64,000 bases of DNA from Glaciecola nitratireducens FR1064 (GTDB lineage: Bacteria > Pseudomonadota > Gammaproteobacteria > Enterobacterales > Alteromonadaceae): contig NC_016041.1 of the NCBI RefSeq assembly GCF_000226565.1, forward strand, positions 3,844,001 to 3,908,000, written 5' to 3'. The stretch's first letter is position 1; each line of letters starts with the position of its first letter. The position numbers were made by a program, and so were the translations under genes. Positions 29,688 to 39,101 of the stretch are shown here, one piece after another. The notes under the pieces are model-generated. The model did not search any database. It had not been told where the DNA came from and was given only the letters and a program-made list of their open reading frames with translations.

Positions 29688-30146
29688 ATGAATATTTTAG
29701 TTTTAAATGGACCCAACCTGAACTTGCTAGGAAAGCGCGAGCCTGAAATATATGGTTCAAAAACGTTAGACACTATATTAAATGAGCTAACTGACTATGC
29801 GAATAGCCGGGATGCGATGCTTTTTCACTTTCAATCAAATGCAGAGCACGAGCTTATTGCCCGTATTCAATCGGTACTGCTAGAGAGCTCAGAATCTAAC
29901 CAAGCGATTGACGGTATAATCATTAATCCGGCAGCCTTCACCCATACCAGCGTGGCCCTCAGAGATGCTTTACTGGCGGTGAATATTCCGTTCATTGAAG
30001 TGCATCTTTCAAACGTGCATCAGCGCGAAAGCTTTCGCCACCACTCCTATTTTTCAGATATTGCATTAGGCGTGATTGTTGGCTTGGGTGAACAGGGCTA
30101 CAAATTTGCCTTAGATGCACTAATAACCAAGTTGAGAAACAAATAA
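29688..30146 (+). CDS. aroQ: type II 3-dehydroquinate dehydratase AroQ
   Basis: A 152-residue enzyme of the shikimate pathway converting 3-dehydroquinate to 3-dehydroshikimate. The start [19 protein letters not shown] is the family signature, with the essential Tyr in [15 protein letters not shown] and EVHLSN complete the active site. An in-frame TTG at 29661 would add nine residues, but the ATG at 29688 matches all homologues. It precedes accB-accC, the usual gamma-proteobacterial order. Confidence 0.97.
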   Translation: MNILVLNGPNLNLLGKREPEIYGSKTLDTILNELTDYANSRDAMLFHFQSNAEHELIARIQSVLLESSESNQAIDGIIINPAAFTHTSVALRDALLAVNIPFIEVHLSNVHQRESFRHHSYFSDIALGVIVGLGEQGYKFALDALITKLRNK

Positions 30147-30210
30147 TAAAACTAGCCCAGTTAAAAAAGGGCTCGTCACACAACTATCAATTTATAAAAA
30201 GAGACAGAGT

Positions 30211-30666
30211 ATGGACATTAGAAAAATAAAAAAACTTATCGAGCTTGTTGAAGAATCAGGCATATCTGAACTTGAAATTACTGAGGGTGAAGAATCAGTA
30301 CGCATTCATCGTGGGGGCTCTTCTTCATCAGTTCAATACGCACCTCAAATGATGCAAGCGCCAATGATGCATGCTCCTGCTGCGCAAGCTCCTGCGGCTG
30401 CAGTTGTTGAAACTGCCGCTCCGGCGCAAACAGGACATGTGGTGAAGTCGCCAATGGTTGGCACTTTTTATCGCTCCTCTTCTCCTGAGTCAAAAGCCTT
30501 CGTTGAAATTGGCCAAAGTGTAAATGTAGGCGACACCCTATGCATCGTTGAAGCGATGAAAATGATGAACCAAATCGAAGCTGATAAAGCAGGTGTGGTA
30601 AAAGAGATCCTAGTGGATAACCAAGAACCTGTTGAGTTCGATCAACCGATGTTCGTTATCGAATAA
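30211..30666 (+). CDS. accB: biotin carboxyl carrier protein AccB
   Basis: A 151-residue subunit of acetyl-CoA carboxylase, first step of fatty-acid synthesis. The N-terminal part (about 1-35) is followed by an Ala/Pro-rich linker (about 45-75) and a biotinyl domain whose biotin attachment site is EAMKMMN near residue 117. AGAGACAGAGT precedes the ATG. It lies 64 nt after aroQ and 10 nt before accC. Confidence 0.98.
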   Translation: MDIRKIKKLIELVEESGISELEITEGEESVRIHRGGSSSSVQYAPQMMQAPMMHAPAAQAPAAAVVETAAPAQTGHVVKSPMVGTFYRSSSPESKAFVEIGQSVNVGDTLCIVEAMKMMNQIEADKAGVVKEILVDNQEPVEFDQPMFVIE

Positions 30667-30676
30667 GGCGGCAACT

Positions 30677-32023
30677 ATGCTTGATAAAGTACTCATAGCC
30701 AATAGAGGCGAAATTGCACTGCGTATTATGCGCGCCTGCAAAGAGCTCGGCATAAAAACGGTGGCAGTGCACTCTACTGCTGACCGCAATTTGAAACACG
30801 TATTACTGGCAGATGAATCAATCTGTATCGGTAAGCCCGCTGCTAACGAGAGCTACCTCAACATTCCACGACTCATTGCCGCGGCTGAAGTGACAAACTC
30901 GGTAGCTATTCATCCTGGCTATGGCTTTTTAGCTGAAAGTGCTGAATTTGCTGAAGCAGTAGAAAAGAGTGGTTTTGTTTTTATCGGGCCCACTGCTGAG
31001 ACCATCAGTTTGATGGGTGACAAAGTATCAGCCATTGCTGCAATGCGCAAAGCTGGGGTTCCATGCGTTCCAGGCTCTGACGGCCCATTAAGTGATGATA
31101 TCGAAAAGAACAAAACTATCGCAAAACGCATTGGTTACCCAATGATCGTGAAAGCGGCTGGCGGTGGTGGTGGTCGCGGCATGCGAGTAGTGCGTAGCGA
31201 AGCTGAACTAGAAGAATCGATTGCTATGACCAAGGCTGAAGCGGGCGCGGCTTTCAATAATGATGTAGTTTACATGGAAAAATTCCTTGAAAACCCACGC
31301 CATATTGAAATTCAAGTACTTGCTGATGGTCAAGGGAACGCAATTCATTTAGGTGAACGTGATTGCTCCATGCAGCGCCGTCATCAAAAAGTAGTAGAAG
31401 AAGCACCCGCACCTGGTATTTCTGCGCAAATGCGTGAGAAAATCGGGGAACGCTGCAGACGGGCCTGTATTGAAATTAACTATCGCGGTGCAGGTACGTT
31501 TGAGTTCTTGTATGAAAATGGTGAGTTTTACTTCATTGAAATGAATACGCGTATTCAGGTTGAACATCCTGTGTCAGAAATGATTACAGGCGTTGATTTG
31601 ATTAAAGAGCAGTTGCGCATAGCTGCAGGCCAACCCTTGTCTATCGAGCAGTCACAAGTGCAGGTGCGTGGTCACGCCATTGAATGTCGTATTAACGCTG
31701 AAGACCCAAAAACGTTTATTCCTTGTGCTGGAAAAATAACTATGTTCCACGCCCCTGGTGGCTTGGGCGTTCGTTGGGAGTCTCATATATACACTGGTTA
31801 CACCGTTCCTCCATATTACGACTCGATGATAGGTAAGCTGATTACTTATGGCGACAGTCGCGATGAAGCTATTGCTAAAATGCGTCACGCCTTGAGCGAG
31901 CTAGTAATTGAGGGAATAAAAACCAACGTGCCGCTACAACAACTGATTATGGCAGACGAAAACTTTTTTAATGGTGGCACCAACATTCACTACTTAGAGA
32001 AAAAATTAGGTTTATCTAAGTAA
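30677..32023 (+). CDS. accC: biotin carboxylase AccC
   Basis: A 448-residue ATP-grasp subunit that carboxylates biotin on AccB. The N-terminus [20 protein letters not shown], the glycine-rich [12 protein letters not shown] loop (about 159-170), [15 protein letters not shown] and [14 protein letters not shown] are all present. The ATG at 30677 is chosen because homologues start there; a longer frame reaches back into accB. A terminator follows 45 nt downstream, ending the aroQ-accBC unit. Confidence 0.99.
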   Translation: MLDKVLIANRGEIALRIMRACKELGIKTVAVHSTADRNLKHVLLADESICIGKPAANESYLNIPRLIAAAEVTNSVAIHPGYGFLAESAEFAEAVEKSGFVFIGPTAETISLMGDKVSAIAAMRKAGVPCVPGSDGPLSDDIEKNKTIAKRIGYPMIVKAAGGGGGRGMRVVRSEAELEESIAMTKAEAGAAFNNDVVYMEKFLENPRHIEIQVLADGQGNAIHLGERDCSMQRRHQKVVEEAPAPGISAQMREKIGERCRRACIEINYRGAGTFEFLYENGEFYFIEMNTRIQVEHPVSEMITGVDLIKEQLRIAAGQPLSIEQSQVQVRGHAIECRINAEDPKTFIPCAGKITMFHAPGGLGVRWESHIYTGYTVPPYYDSMIGKLITYGDSRDEAIAKMRHALSELVIEGIKTNVPLQQLIMADENFFNGGTNIHYLEKKLGLSK

Positions 32024-32067
32024 GCTAAAATGGATGATGGCTAAGTTAATTTAGCTCGGACATTACT

Positions 32068-32104
32068 AAACGCCCAGTTTATCCAATGGTATCTGGGCGT
32101 TTTT
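32068..32104 (+). terminator. intrinsic terminator after accC
   Basis: AAACGCCCAG (32068-32077) pairs with CTGGGCGTTT (32093-32102) around a 15-nt loop, and the T-run continues to 32104. The rest of the 272-bp gap before 32296 shows no further feature. Confidence 0.9.
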
Positions 32105-32295
32105 GTTTCAAATTCTTTATTTTACAAATTTCATACAGGGCATTGTCATTTGCAAGCTGCGTAGTTAACTCCACGTTACAAAAATACTCTTGATCAAATC
32201 TATATGACTAGCGTACTAAAACCTTCAAGACTACCCATCGCAGTCGAAACAGCATAGAAGTTCGAATGAGCGGAACCTAGATCAGTGAGAGCCAA

Positions 32296-32802
32296 ATGAG
32301 CGAAAAATCTAAAACAATTCAGAGTGTACTAACGAAAATTGAAGTTTCGGGTCTATACAATTCAATAAACACTGATTTGAACCTGCGCAACCTTTTTGTT
32401 TTTCGCTACCTATTAGACGAAGCCAACGACATCGTCAATCTTAAAAAAGACATAGAGGACTTGCCCTTCTTTCCCGAGAGGCTAACCGCAAGCTATCAAG
32501 ACGAATGGATTGTTTTTTGTAAAAAAAGGCTTAGCAAACTGGGGCTAAAGCAGATTAGTCAGCAGGAGTGTTTATTTTTAATAGACGCTTCTGACGAAAA
32601 TGATGCGCTTAATGCTGAGAATGGGCATAGTGAGAACACTGAGATTTTGACTAGTTTAAGGTTACGCATCAAGGCAATGCAACAAAGCGATGAGTTCAAC
32701 AAACAGTTCGAACAACTTTGCGTCATTGAAAAAGTCTTGCACAGCGACATCGCGCTTCTCAAAAGTGAACAACAAAGAAAGATTGAGCGTTTTATTAAAT
32801 AG
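32296..32802 (+). CDS. uncharacterised 168-residue protein
   Basis: No family was recognised. The protein is soluble, highly charged and predicted mostly helical, with no signal peptide or membrane segment. A YQDEWIVFCKKRLSKLGL segment lies at about residues 71-88, and the C-terminal 50 residues (from about 118) look coiled-coil-like (heptad Leu/Ile with Lys/Glu). Its codon usage resembles its neighbours. It lies between accC's terminator and a DUF6435 gene on the same strand, 68 nt upstream of the latter. Confidence 0.6.
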   Translation: MSEKSKTIQSVLTKIEVSGLYNSINTDLNLRNLFVFRYLLDEANDIVNLKKDIEDLPFFPERLTASYQDEWIVFCKKRLSKLGLKQISQQECLFLIDASDENDALNAENGHSENTEILTSLRLRIKAMQQSDEFNKQFEQLCVIEKVLHSDIALLKSEQQRKIERFIK

Positions 32803-32870
32803 AATAAAGAAATGCGCTAAAAGACCAAGCGTGCGTATATACTATCAAATGACACCCATTGGAGAAAAAT

Positions 32871-33047
32871 ATGTTCGGCCTATTTAAATCTAACCCTAGC
32901 AAGAAATTACGTAAAACTTATGACACAAAACTAGAACAAGCCATGCAAGCGCAGCGCAAAGGGGATATTAAAACATACTCCATGATAACGGCTGAAGCTG
33001 AAGCTATCTGGGCTGAAATTGAAGCTATTGAAGCCAAAAACAAATAG
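32871..33047 (+). CDS. DUF6435-family small protein
   Basis: A 58-residue protein beginning MFGLFKSNPSKKLRKTYDTK, typical of the DUF6435 family common in Alteromonadales, Vibrio and relatives. The rest is helical and rich in Ala, Glu and Lys (QAMQAQRKGDI, then AEAEAIWAEIEAIEAK). TTGGAGAAAAAT gives a ribosome site for the ATG at 32871, preferred over an in-frame ATG 12 nt earlier. No function has been assigned to the family. Confidence 0.85.
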   Translation: MFGLFKSNPSKKLRKTYDTKLEQAMQAQRKGDIKTYSMITAEAEAIWAEIEAIEAKNK

Positions 33048-33071
33048 GGCTCTTGTGGCAACATGATGAGT

Positions 33072-33104
33072 GAGCAATGACACATTCATTGCTCTTACTT
33101 CTTT
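33072..33104 (+). terminator. probable terminator after the DUF6435 gene
   Basis: GAGCAATGA (33072-33080), loop CACAT, then TCATTGCTC (33086-33094) make a perfect 9-bp stem. The following TTACTTCTTT is a broken T-run, so termination may be partial. Confidence 0.55.
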
Positions 33105-33264
33105 AAGTATCCGCTAAAATAAATCGGTACCAAACCGAATACTGTCTTAACTGTTCAACAAACCGTCTCTCTGCTACATTTCGAAAATAGTGCCATCGAC
33201 AAAAAAACCTATCAAGGATTGACATGTAGGTCATTTATCGCGAACAGTACAAAGGAGACAGTTT

Positions 33265-33564
33265 ATGAAGTATTCATGTCCTCATTGCAAAGCAGCAATG
33301 AATAACAAGGATGTTCTACTAAAAGGCGTAATAACTTGCCACTTATGCAAGAAAGAGTGCGCTTTTGGTAGTTTTCTACAAATGTTAACGGCCGCGCTCA
33401 TTGGTTTAGTTTCAGTCTTCATTGTTACATTTGCACTGCAACAATTCGATTTTGTTGGCAAAAGTGTACTCTCCATCGGAGTGGTTGCATTAGTTATCGC
33501 TGTCGCAATGTATCTTATCGCTCGACCTGTACCTTACATTAGTAAGAAAAACTCCCAAACCTAA
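33265..33564 (+). CDS. zinc-ribbon small membrane protein
   Basis: A 99-residue protein with an N-terminal zinc ribbon (Cys4, Cys7 and Cys25, Cys28: CPHC...CHLC) followed by two membrane helices (about 39-59 and 66-88). A strong ribosome site, AAAGGAGACAG, precedes the ATG. No named family was recognised. The topology suggests a cytoplasmic metal-binding head on a membrane hairpin. It is a single-gene unit with its own terminator. Confidence 0.75.
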   Translation: MKYSCPHCKAAMNNKDVLLKGVITCHLCKKECAFGSFLQMLTAALIGLVSVFIVTFALQQFDFVGKSVLSIGVVALVIAVAMYLIARPVPYISKKNSQT

Positions 33565-33580
33565 TAAATGGTTCACGCCT

Positions 33581-33615
33581 ACCTCTTATTGTTAAAAATA
33601 CTAATAAGAGGTTTT
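33581..33615 (+). terminator. intrinsic terminator after the zinc-ribbon gene
   Basis: ACCTCTTATT (33581-33590) and AATAAGAGGT (33603-33612) form a perfect 10-bp stem around a 12-nt loop, followed by TTTT. The T-run is short. Confidence 0.7.
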
Positions 33616-33737
33616 GCCCTACAGCCCATATGATGTATATTCCCCCCCTTCGCTGAACAACCAGGCAATACGCTTGCTATAATCCATGCAGCGAGGTAGA
33701 TATCAACAAAGTCTTAACCATGAATAAAGGGTAGAAA

Positions 33738-34637
33738 ATGGCTTGGCAGCAGCTTAAAATCAACGTAAAAGCGGAACATGCGGAAGCGGTCGGCGACATG
33801 CTTACAGCAAATAAAGCCTTAGCGGTTACTTTTGTCGATGCTAAAGACACTCCCATGTACGAGCCTAAACCCGGCGAAATCATGCTGTGGCCAGACACAC
33901 AAGTTGTGGGCTTGTTCGACGCAGCTGACGACCTAAGCTTCGTTATTAAGCGCTTAGAAAAAGCCAAAGCCCTTGGTAAAGATTTTGTTCATGTTGTCGA
34001 TCAATTGGAAGACAAAGATTGGGTACGTGAGTGGATGGAAAGTTTTCATCCAATGCAGTTTGGCGAACGTCTTTGGATTTGTCCGAGTTGGTTGGACGCT
34101 CCTGACCCTAATGCGGTTAATATATTGCTCGACCCAGGTTTAGCTTTCGGAACGGGTACTCATCCAACAACATCATTATGTTTACAGTGGTTAGACAAAG
34201 CCGATGTAGAAGGAAAAACCGTCGTCGATTTTGGCTGCGGTTCTGGCATATTGGCCATTGCGGCGCTCAAATTAGATGCGGCAAAGGTCATTGGCATTGA
34301 CATTGACCCACAGGCATTAGAAGCAACTATAGACAATGCAACTCGCAACAAAGTAGAAGATAGGCTATCCGTATTTTTACCCGCCAACCAGCCAGAATTA
34401 AAAGCTGACATTGTAATGGCGAATATTTTAGCTGCCCCTCTAAAAGAATTAAGTGCTGTGATATCAAACTATTGTGCAGACAACGGGCAACTCATTATGT
34501 CTGGTATTTTGGTCGAACAAGCTGATGAAGTAATGTCCCACTATGCAAAGCAGTTTACTTTTGAAGCAGTAGAAGTAGAGGGTGAATGGGTTCGCCTAAG
34601 TGCGCAGAAAAATAAAACAGGCGCAGGAGAGAAATAG
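33738..34637 (+). CDS. prmA: ribosomal protein L11 methyltransferase PrmA
   Basis: A 299-residue SAM-dependent enzyme that trimethylates several sites of ribosomal protein L11. The N-terminal substrate-recognition domain begins [10 protein letters not shown]. The methyltransferase domain has [15 protein letters not shown] (about 137-151) and the SAM-binding [15 protein letters not shown] (about 162-176), then the MANILAAPL catalytic-site segment. The length equals that of family members. It precedes dusB-fis, as in many gamma-proteobacteria. Confidence 0.98.
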   Translation: MAWQQLKINVKAEHAEAVGDMLTANKALAVTFVDAKDTPMYEPKPGEIMLWPDTQVVGLFDAADDLSFVIKRLEKAKALGKDFVHVVDQLEDKDWVREWMESFHPMQFGERLWICPSWLDAPDPNAVNILLDPGLAFGTGTHPTTSLCLQWLDKADVEGKTVVDFGCGSGILAIAALKLDAAKVIGIDIDPQALEATIDNATRNKVEDRLSVFLPANQPELKADIVMANILAAPLKELSAVISNYCADNGQLIMSGILVEQADEVMSHYAKQFTFEAVEVEGEWVRLSAQKNKTGAGEK

Positions 34638-34642
34638 TTCTT

Positions 34643-34664
34643 AATCTGCCAAGAGCAGATTTTT
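34643..34664 (+). terminator. probable terminator after prmA
   Basis: AATCTGC (34643-34649), loop CAAGA, GCAGATT (34655-34661) with five T in a row (34660-34664). The stem is short. It would separate prmA from dusB-fis. Confidence 0.6.
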
Positions 34665-34799
34665 CCTGAGCTGCAGCGCAGAAAAATTTCACCGCGGCCT
34701 CACTACTTAACTAGTTGACGTGAATCATAATATTTTTTTGCAAGCTGTTTTTTTGACCATTTTATACAATTTTTGCTTTTTATTTGTACAAAAAATAAG

Positions 34800-34813
34800 T
34801 AATATGGCGCCCC
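34800..34813 (+). promoter_or_regulatory. candidate growth-rate-controlled promoter of dusB-fis
   Basis: A -10-like TAATAT (34800-34805) is followed at once by GGCGCCCC, a GC-rich discriminator of the kind that makes rRNA and fis promoters sensitive to ppGpp and the initiating nucleotide. The 50 bp upstream are strongly A/T-rich. No good -35 hexamer is visible, which is usual for such regulated promoters. Inference from pattern only. Confidence 0.45.
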
Positions 34814-34895
34814 TTGCAATTCAAGTCAGACCAGTTGCACAGCAATTCTGCGGTATTCGCATCAGTTAGGGCGCGCAGAAAGATAGGAGTATGAA

Positions 34896-35894
34896 GTGAA
34901 AATTGGTCCTTACATCTTAGATAACAATTTGATGCTTGCTCCAATGGCTGGAGTGACTGACAGGCCATTTAGGCAGTTGTGTAAAAAAATGGGTGCAGGA
35001 TTAGTTGTGTCCGAAATGCTCTCGAGTAATCCGAAAGTATGGAATACGGTGAAATCGCAACTGAGAATGAATCATGAAGGAGAATCGGGTGTTCGCTCGG
35101 TTCAAATCGCTGGTTCGGAGCCTCACTTAATGGCTCAAGCGGCGCAGTTTAATGTTGAGAATGGTGCGCAAATCATCGATATCAACATGGGTTGCCCGGC
35201 TAAAAAAGTGAATAAAAAGTTGGCAGGTTCTGCACTGCTGCAACAACCTGAATTGGTTGAATCTATCGTGAAAGCGGTAGTAGACGCAGTGCAAGTGCCG
35301 GTCACGTTAAAAATCCGTACAGGATGGGACACTGATAACAGAAATGGTGTCCAGATTGCTCAAATTGCTGAGGCTAATGGGATCCAGTCACTGGCAGTAC
35401 ATGGAAGAACGCGAGCCTGTATGTATAAAGGGAATGCGGAATACGATACGATCAAAAAGATCAAAGAGACTATCAGTATTCCAGTCATCGCTAACGGAGA
35501 TATATTGTCCGTTGATGACGCGAAAGAAGTTCTCAGATATACCGGTGCAGATGGAATAATGATTGGCAGAGGAGCCCAAGGCAACCCTTGGATTTTTCGT
35601 CAAATTAGTTATTTTTTGAGTACCGGCGAGTATTTATCAGAACCATCAATCGCTGAAAAATTAGAGGTGCTTACACAGCATGTTCAAAATGTTCAGCAAT
35701 TTTATGGCGATACTATGGGAGTACGTATTGCTAGAAAACATGTTGGTTGGTACGTTGATAAATATGACTCTGATAAACGCTTTCGTCGCGCATTTAATGC
35801 TATCGAGGATGGTGAAAACCAAATTGAGGCCTTAATCGCTTATTTTTCGTCGCTGTCAGATCAAGACAATTTGTCTATTTCACCTGCAGCATAA
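34896..35894 (+). CDS. dusB: tRNA-dihydrouridine synthase DusB
   Basis: A 332-residue FMN enzyme reducing specific uridines of tRNA to dihydrouridine. The N-terminus [40 protein letters not shown] with the catalytic Cys (about residue 100), the HGRTR motif and [16 protein letters not shown] are diagnostic. The start is GTG at 34896; an ATG five bases earlier opens only a two-codon frame (ATG AAG TGA) overlapping it. It is in an operon with fis, 31 nt downstream, as in E. coli. Confidence 0.97.
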   Translation: MKIGPYILDNNLMLAPMAGVTDRPFRQLCKKMGAGLVVSEMLSSNPKVWNTVKSQLRMNHEGESGVRSVQIAGSEPHLMAQAAQFNVENGAQIIDINMGCPAKKVNKKLAGSALLQQPELVESIVKAVVDAVQVPVTLKIRTGWDTDNRNGVQIAQIAEANGIQSLAVHGRTRACMYKGNAEYDTIKKIKETISIPVIANGDILSVDDAKEVLRYTGADGIMIGRGAQGNPWIFRQISYFLSTGEYLSEPSIAEKLEVLTQHVQNVQQFYGDTMGVRIARKHVGWYVDKYDSDKRFRRAFNAIEDGENQIEALIAYFSSLSDQDNLSISPAA

Positions 35895-35925
35895 TTTTTC
35901 AATCAATAAGAGCAGTAAAAGTATT

Positions 35926-36219
35926 ATGTTCGATCAAAACTTAACATCACCGTTTACAACAACGGTTACAACACCGACTCAAGCACAAACTCAAAAACCA
36001 CTTAGAGCTTCTGTAAAGCAAGCGGTTAATAAGTATCTAAAGGAATTAGACAATCAAGACATTGATAACTTGTATGACTTAGTTCTAGCGGAAATTGAAG
36101 CGCCGTTGTTGGAAGAAGTAATGACATACACTCGTGGTAACCAAACGAGAGCTGCCAACTTGATGGGCATCAACCGTGGTACTTTGCGTAAAAAGCTAAA
36201 ACAGTATGGAATGAACTAA
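35926..36219 (+). CDS. fis: nucleoid-associated DNA-bending protein Fis
   Basis: A 97-residue (E. coli 98) homodimeric protein that bends DNA and activates rRNA and other promoters in fast growth. The core [20 protein letters not shown] and the helix-turn-helix [20 protein letters not shown] are nearly identical to E. coli. The N-terminal 25 residues are Thr/Gln-rich and more variable. It is co-transcribed with dusB, whose candidate promoter has a GC-rich discriminator. Confidence 0.99.
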   Translation: MFDQNLTSPFTTTVTTPTQAQTQKPLRASVKQAVNKYLKELDNQDIDNLYDLVLAEIEAPLLEEVMTYTRGNQTRAANLMGINRGTLRKKLKQYGMN

Positions 36220-36301
36220 TTAAACGCTAACTATGGTATTGGCGCTTTAGGCTATCCTTTAGTTCGAATATTAATGGTTAAGTTTGACCTCATTCAAAAC
36301 G

Positions 36302-36385
36302 AAAGCCGATATGTAATTTAAATTGCCCCGAGAATTAGACATAAACTTCGACGAGAACTTTAAATATTATATATCGGCTTTTTTA
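36302..36385 (+). terminator. long hairpin with T-run downstream of fis
   Basis: AAAGCCGATAT (36302-36312) and ATATCGGCTTT (36371-36381) are exact inverted repeats, and the right arm ends in TTTTTT. Inside, TAATTTAAA and TTTAAATATTA can extend the stem imperfectly. The enclosed 58 nt are much longer than a normal terminator loop, so this may be a terminator with a structured loop or a small folded RNA. Confidence 0.6.
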
Positions 36386-36477
36386 ATCTCTCATTTAAGC
36401 TCAGGCAAGAAGTGCAAGTCTGGCTTACTGAACTACCTTATTTACCGCTTATAATAGATTGGTAGCAACGTTAACTA

Positions 36478-37113
36478 TTAAAAATAGTTAGCAAACGTCT
36501 CCTTCACACTCTCGTATTTTTGAACAGCCTGTGCTTGCTCATCTTGATATTCCGGAATAAGCTCAATCAACCCTAGCATCTCGAGTTCTAAAGACTCAAT
36601 TTGCTGACGAATTTCAAGCCTTTCAGAGCGCAGCAGCCCATCAGCAATCATCTCATTGTTTTTATCCGCAATGGTTTCTTCAAAATTTTCTATCCTCGCA
36701 TAAAGACGCTCCAAGGCATCATCTTTAGAATCCAATTCACGTCGCGCAGAATAAATCTGTTTACCATCAGTTAAGCCGTTTAAAAATAGAGGAACCAGTT
36801 CTTCAGGACAGTTTCTATTATAACTTTGCCCTTTCATACCAAGAAAAAAGCCGTTACTTCGAGTGCAATACTTTTGGGAGCCTTCATTATGGCCCCTTAA
36901 ATAATCATCAATATTGGCAGTCACGCCGTGCGCTGCGCACTCTTGACGGTGCTGTGAAAACTGTGAATCGCGAACTCCTGCAACACCATCTTCATAACCA
37001 ATTGCTTGCCAGTTAGCAGTTTCGCACTGCGCTTGATTCATATTTGCACAGCCGCTTAAGCCAACGGCAGCAAGGGTTAACATCGAAACTAACAAGTACG
37101 GTTTATTTCTCAT
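36478..37113 (-). CDS. DUF2799 lipoprotein
   Basis: A 211-residue protein with a lipobox (LSGC, Cys22) and the DUF2799 core (about 30-120): WQAIGYEDGVAG, RQECAAHG, YLRGHNEG, YCTRSNGFFLG and SYNRNCP. These repeated Gly/Cys-rich segments are usual in this family of gamma-proteobacterial lipoproteins. The C-terminal 80 residues form a likely coiled coil. It converges with fis and is a single gene. Function is unknown. Confidence 0.85.
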   Translation of the reverse strand: MRNKPYLLVSMLTLAAVGLSGCANMNQAQCETANWQAIGYEDGVAGVRDSQFSQHRQECAAHGVTANIDDYLRGHNEGSQKYCTRSNGFFLGMKGQSYNRNCPEELVPLFLNGLTDGKQIYSARRELDSKDDALERLYARIENFEETIADKNNEMIADGLLRSERLEIRQQIESLELEMLGLIELIPEYQDEQAQAVQKYESVKETFANYF

Positions 37114-37358
37114 AGAGATGTCCTTTGGTATAGCAATACTATTTTAATAATTTTATTCGTACCAAAATGCATAGGCTATTTGGCATCGTGTTAATCTCAG
37201 TATAACAAGGTGATCGGAGCGCAAGGTATTAAATTCAGCCACATCAACCAATATTTTTGATGCTAAAAACAGCAAAACTGAGTATAATCTGCGCCCATCC
37301 AAAGATTGTTAAATCCCTCAATTTGTTAGCCCTAAAGCCAATAACCTTAGAGAATATA

Positions 37359-38963
37359 ATGCAAAAAGCTAAACCTATCCAACGAGCCTTATTAAGCGTT
37401 TCTGACAAAACTGGTATCATCGACTTCGCATCAGCATTGGCTGACCAAGGCGTAGAGCTCCTCTCAACTGGCGGCACAGCCAAATTATTGAGAGAAAACG
37501 GCATACCTGTTAAAGATGTGTCTGAGCACACAGGCCAAGCAGAAATCATGGATGGTCGCGTAAAGACATTACACCCAAAAATTCACGGTGGTATTTTAGG
37601 CCGTCGCGATTTAGACCAAGCGGTAATGCAGGAACAGAATATTGCGCCTATCGATTTAGTGGTGGTTAATCTGTATCCATTTGCAGCGACTGTTGCTACC
37701 CCTGATTGCAGCATTGAAGACGCCGTTGAAAATATCGATATTGGCGGACCAACCATGGTGCGCGCTGCAGCGAAAAATCATAACGATGTGACTATCGTAG
37801 TAAATGCTAACGATTACGCTAAAGTAATGCAGGAAATGCATGACAATGGTGGCAGCGTGACTTTCGCTACGCGTTTCGATTTAGCTATCAAAGCATTCGA
37901 ACATACTGCAGAATATGACGGCATGATTGCCAATTATTTCGGCGCTAAAATTGAAGCTGTAAGTCAATCATGCGAGGACGAATGTGGACATGATCACAGT
38001 GAGTTCCCGCGCACATTCAATCTTCAAATGACTAAAAAGCAAGATCTTCGCTACGGCGAAAATAGTCATCAAGAAGCGGCTTTCTATGTTGAAAACCAAA
38101 TACAAGAAGCCTCAGTTGCAACTGCCGTTCAGCTACAGGGTAAAGAATTATCTTTCAACAATATTGCCGACACCGACTCGGCGCTTGAGTGCGTGAAAGA
38201 ATTTGAAGAACCGGCCTGTGTTATTGTAAAGCATGCAAACCCATGTGGCGTGTCGATTGCCGACGATATTTATTTGGCCTATGACAACGCTTATAAGACA
38301 GACCCTACATCTGCATTCGGAGGTATTATTGCGTTTAACCGCGAACTTGATGCAAAAACAGCGCAAGCGATTATCGATCGTCAATTCGTCGAAGTCATTA
38401 TTGCGCCGTCTGTAAGCGCTGAAGCACAAAAAGTTGTGTCGGCAAAACAAAACGTTCGCCTTCTTGTTTGTGGTGATTGGCGCGGGCAATTAACCGAAGG
38501 TTACGATTTTAAACGTGTTAATGGTGGTCTATTGGTGCAAGAAAGAGACTTCGGCATGGTCGAAAAAGAGGACTTGACCGTAGTCACAGAAGTGCAGCCA
38601 ACTGAGAAGCAATTAGACGACTTACTCTTTACATGGAAAGTCGCAAAGTACGTAAAATCAAACGCTATTGTGTATTGCCGCGACGGTATGACTATTGGCG
38701 TAGGTGCCGGTCAAATGAGCCGTGTTTACTCAGCAAAAGTAGCCGGTATAAAAGCAGCTGATGAAGGCCTTCAGGTTGAAGGCTGCGTAATGGCGTCTGA
38801 CGCCTTCTTCCCATTCCGAGATGGCATTGATGCAGCAGCTGCGGCAGGTATTAAAGCCGTTATTCAACCAGGTGGCTCAATGCGTGACAACGAAGTTATC
38901 GCTGCGGCTAACGAACATGGTATTGCGATGGTATTCACGGGCATGAGACACTTTAGGCATTAG
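37359..38963 (+). CDS. purH: bifunctional AICAR formyltransferase / IMP cyclohydrolase PurH
   Basis: A 534-residue enzyme (E. coli 529) carrying out the last two steps of IMP synthesis. The N-terminal cyclohydrolase domain begins [16 protein letters not shown], with [15 protein letters not shown]; the transformylase domain has [11 protein letters not shown] with the catalytic Lys-His pair and ends FTGMRHFRH. The ATG at 37359 is chosen because homologues begin MQ(K)A..PI.RAL; an in-frame start at 37257 adds 34 unlikely residues. It is followed by purD. Confidence 0.98.
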   Translation: MQKAKPIQRALLSVSDKTGIIDFASALADQGVELLSTGGTAKLLRENGIPVKDVSEHTGQAEIMDGRVKTLHPKIHGGILGRRDLDQAVMQEQNIAPIDLVVVNLYPFAATVATPDCSIEDAVENIDIGGPTMVRAAAKNHNDVTIVVNANDYAKVMQEMHDNGGSVTFATRFDLAIKAFEHTAEYDGMIANYFGAKIEAVSQSCEDECGHDHSEFPRTFNLQMTKKQDLRYGENSHQEAAFYVENQIQEASVATAVQLQGKELSFNNIADTDSALECVKEFEEPACVIVKHANPCGVSIADDIYLAYDNAYKTDPTSAFGGIIAFNRELDAKTAQAIIDRQFVEVIIAPSVSAEAQKVVSAKQNVRLLVCGDWRGQLTEGYDFKRVNGGLLVQERDFGMVEKEDLTVVTEVQPTEKQLDDLLFTWKVAKYVKSNAIVYCRDGMTIGVGAGQMSRVYSAKVAGIKAADEGLQVEGCVMASDAFFPFRDGIDAAAAAGIKAVIQPGGSMRDNEVIAAANEHGIAMVFTGMRHFRH

Positions 38964-39101
38964 TGCAAACTGCTAATGTTTAATATAAACCCGAGCTCGG
39001 TAAGAAAGTGATTCGATGGGAAGGCTTGGTGATTCATTATTATATTTTGAAAAATCTCGTCTAGCCCAAGTTAACAACATTCAGATTAATAGAGAAAGCA
39101 A

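Noticed and set aside
37257-37358. In-frame 34-residue extension of PurH (similar extensions for accC, envZ and dsbD)
   Set aside because: The extra residues do not match family N-termini, and internal starts align with homologues; upstream extensions run into leaders or preceding genes.
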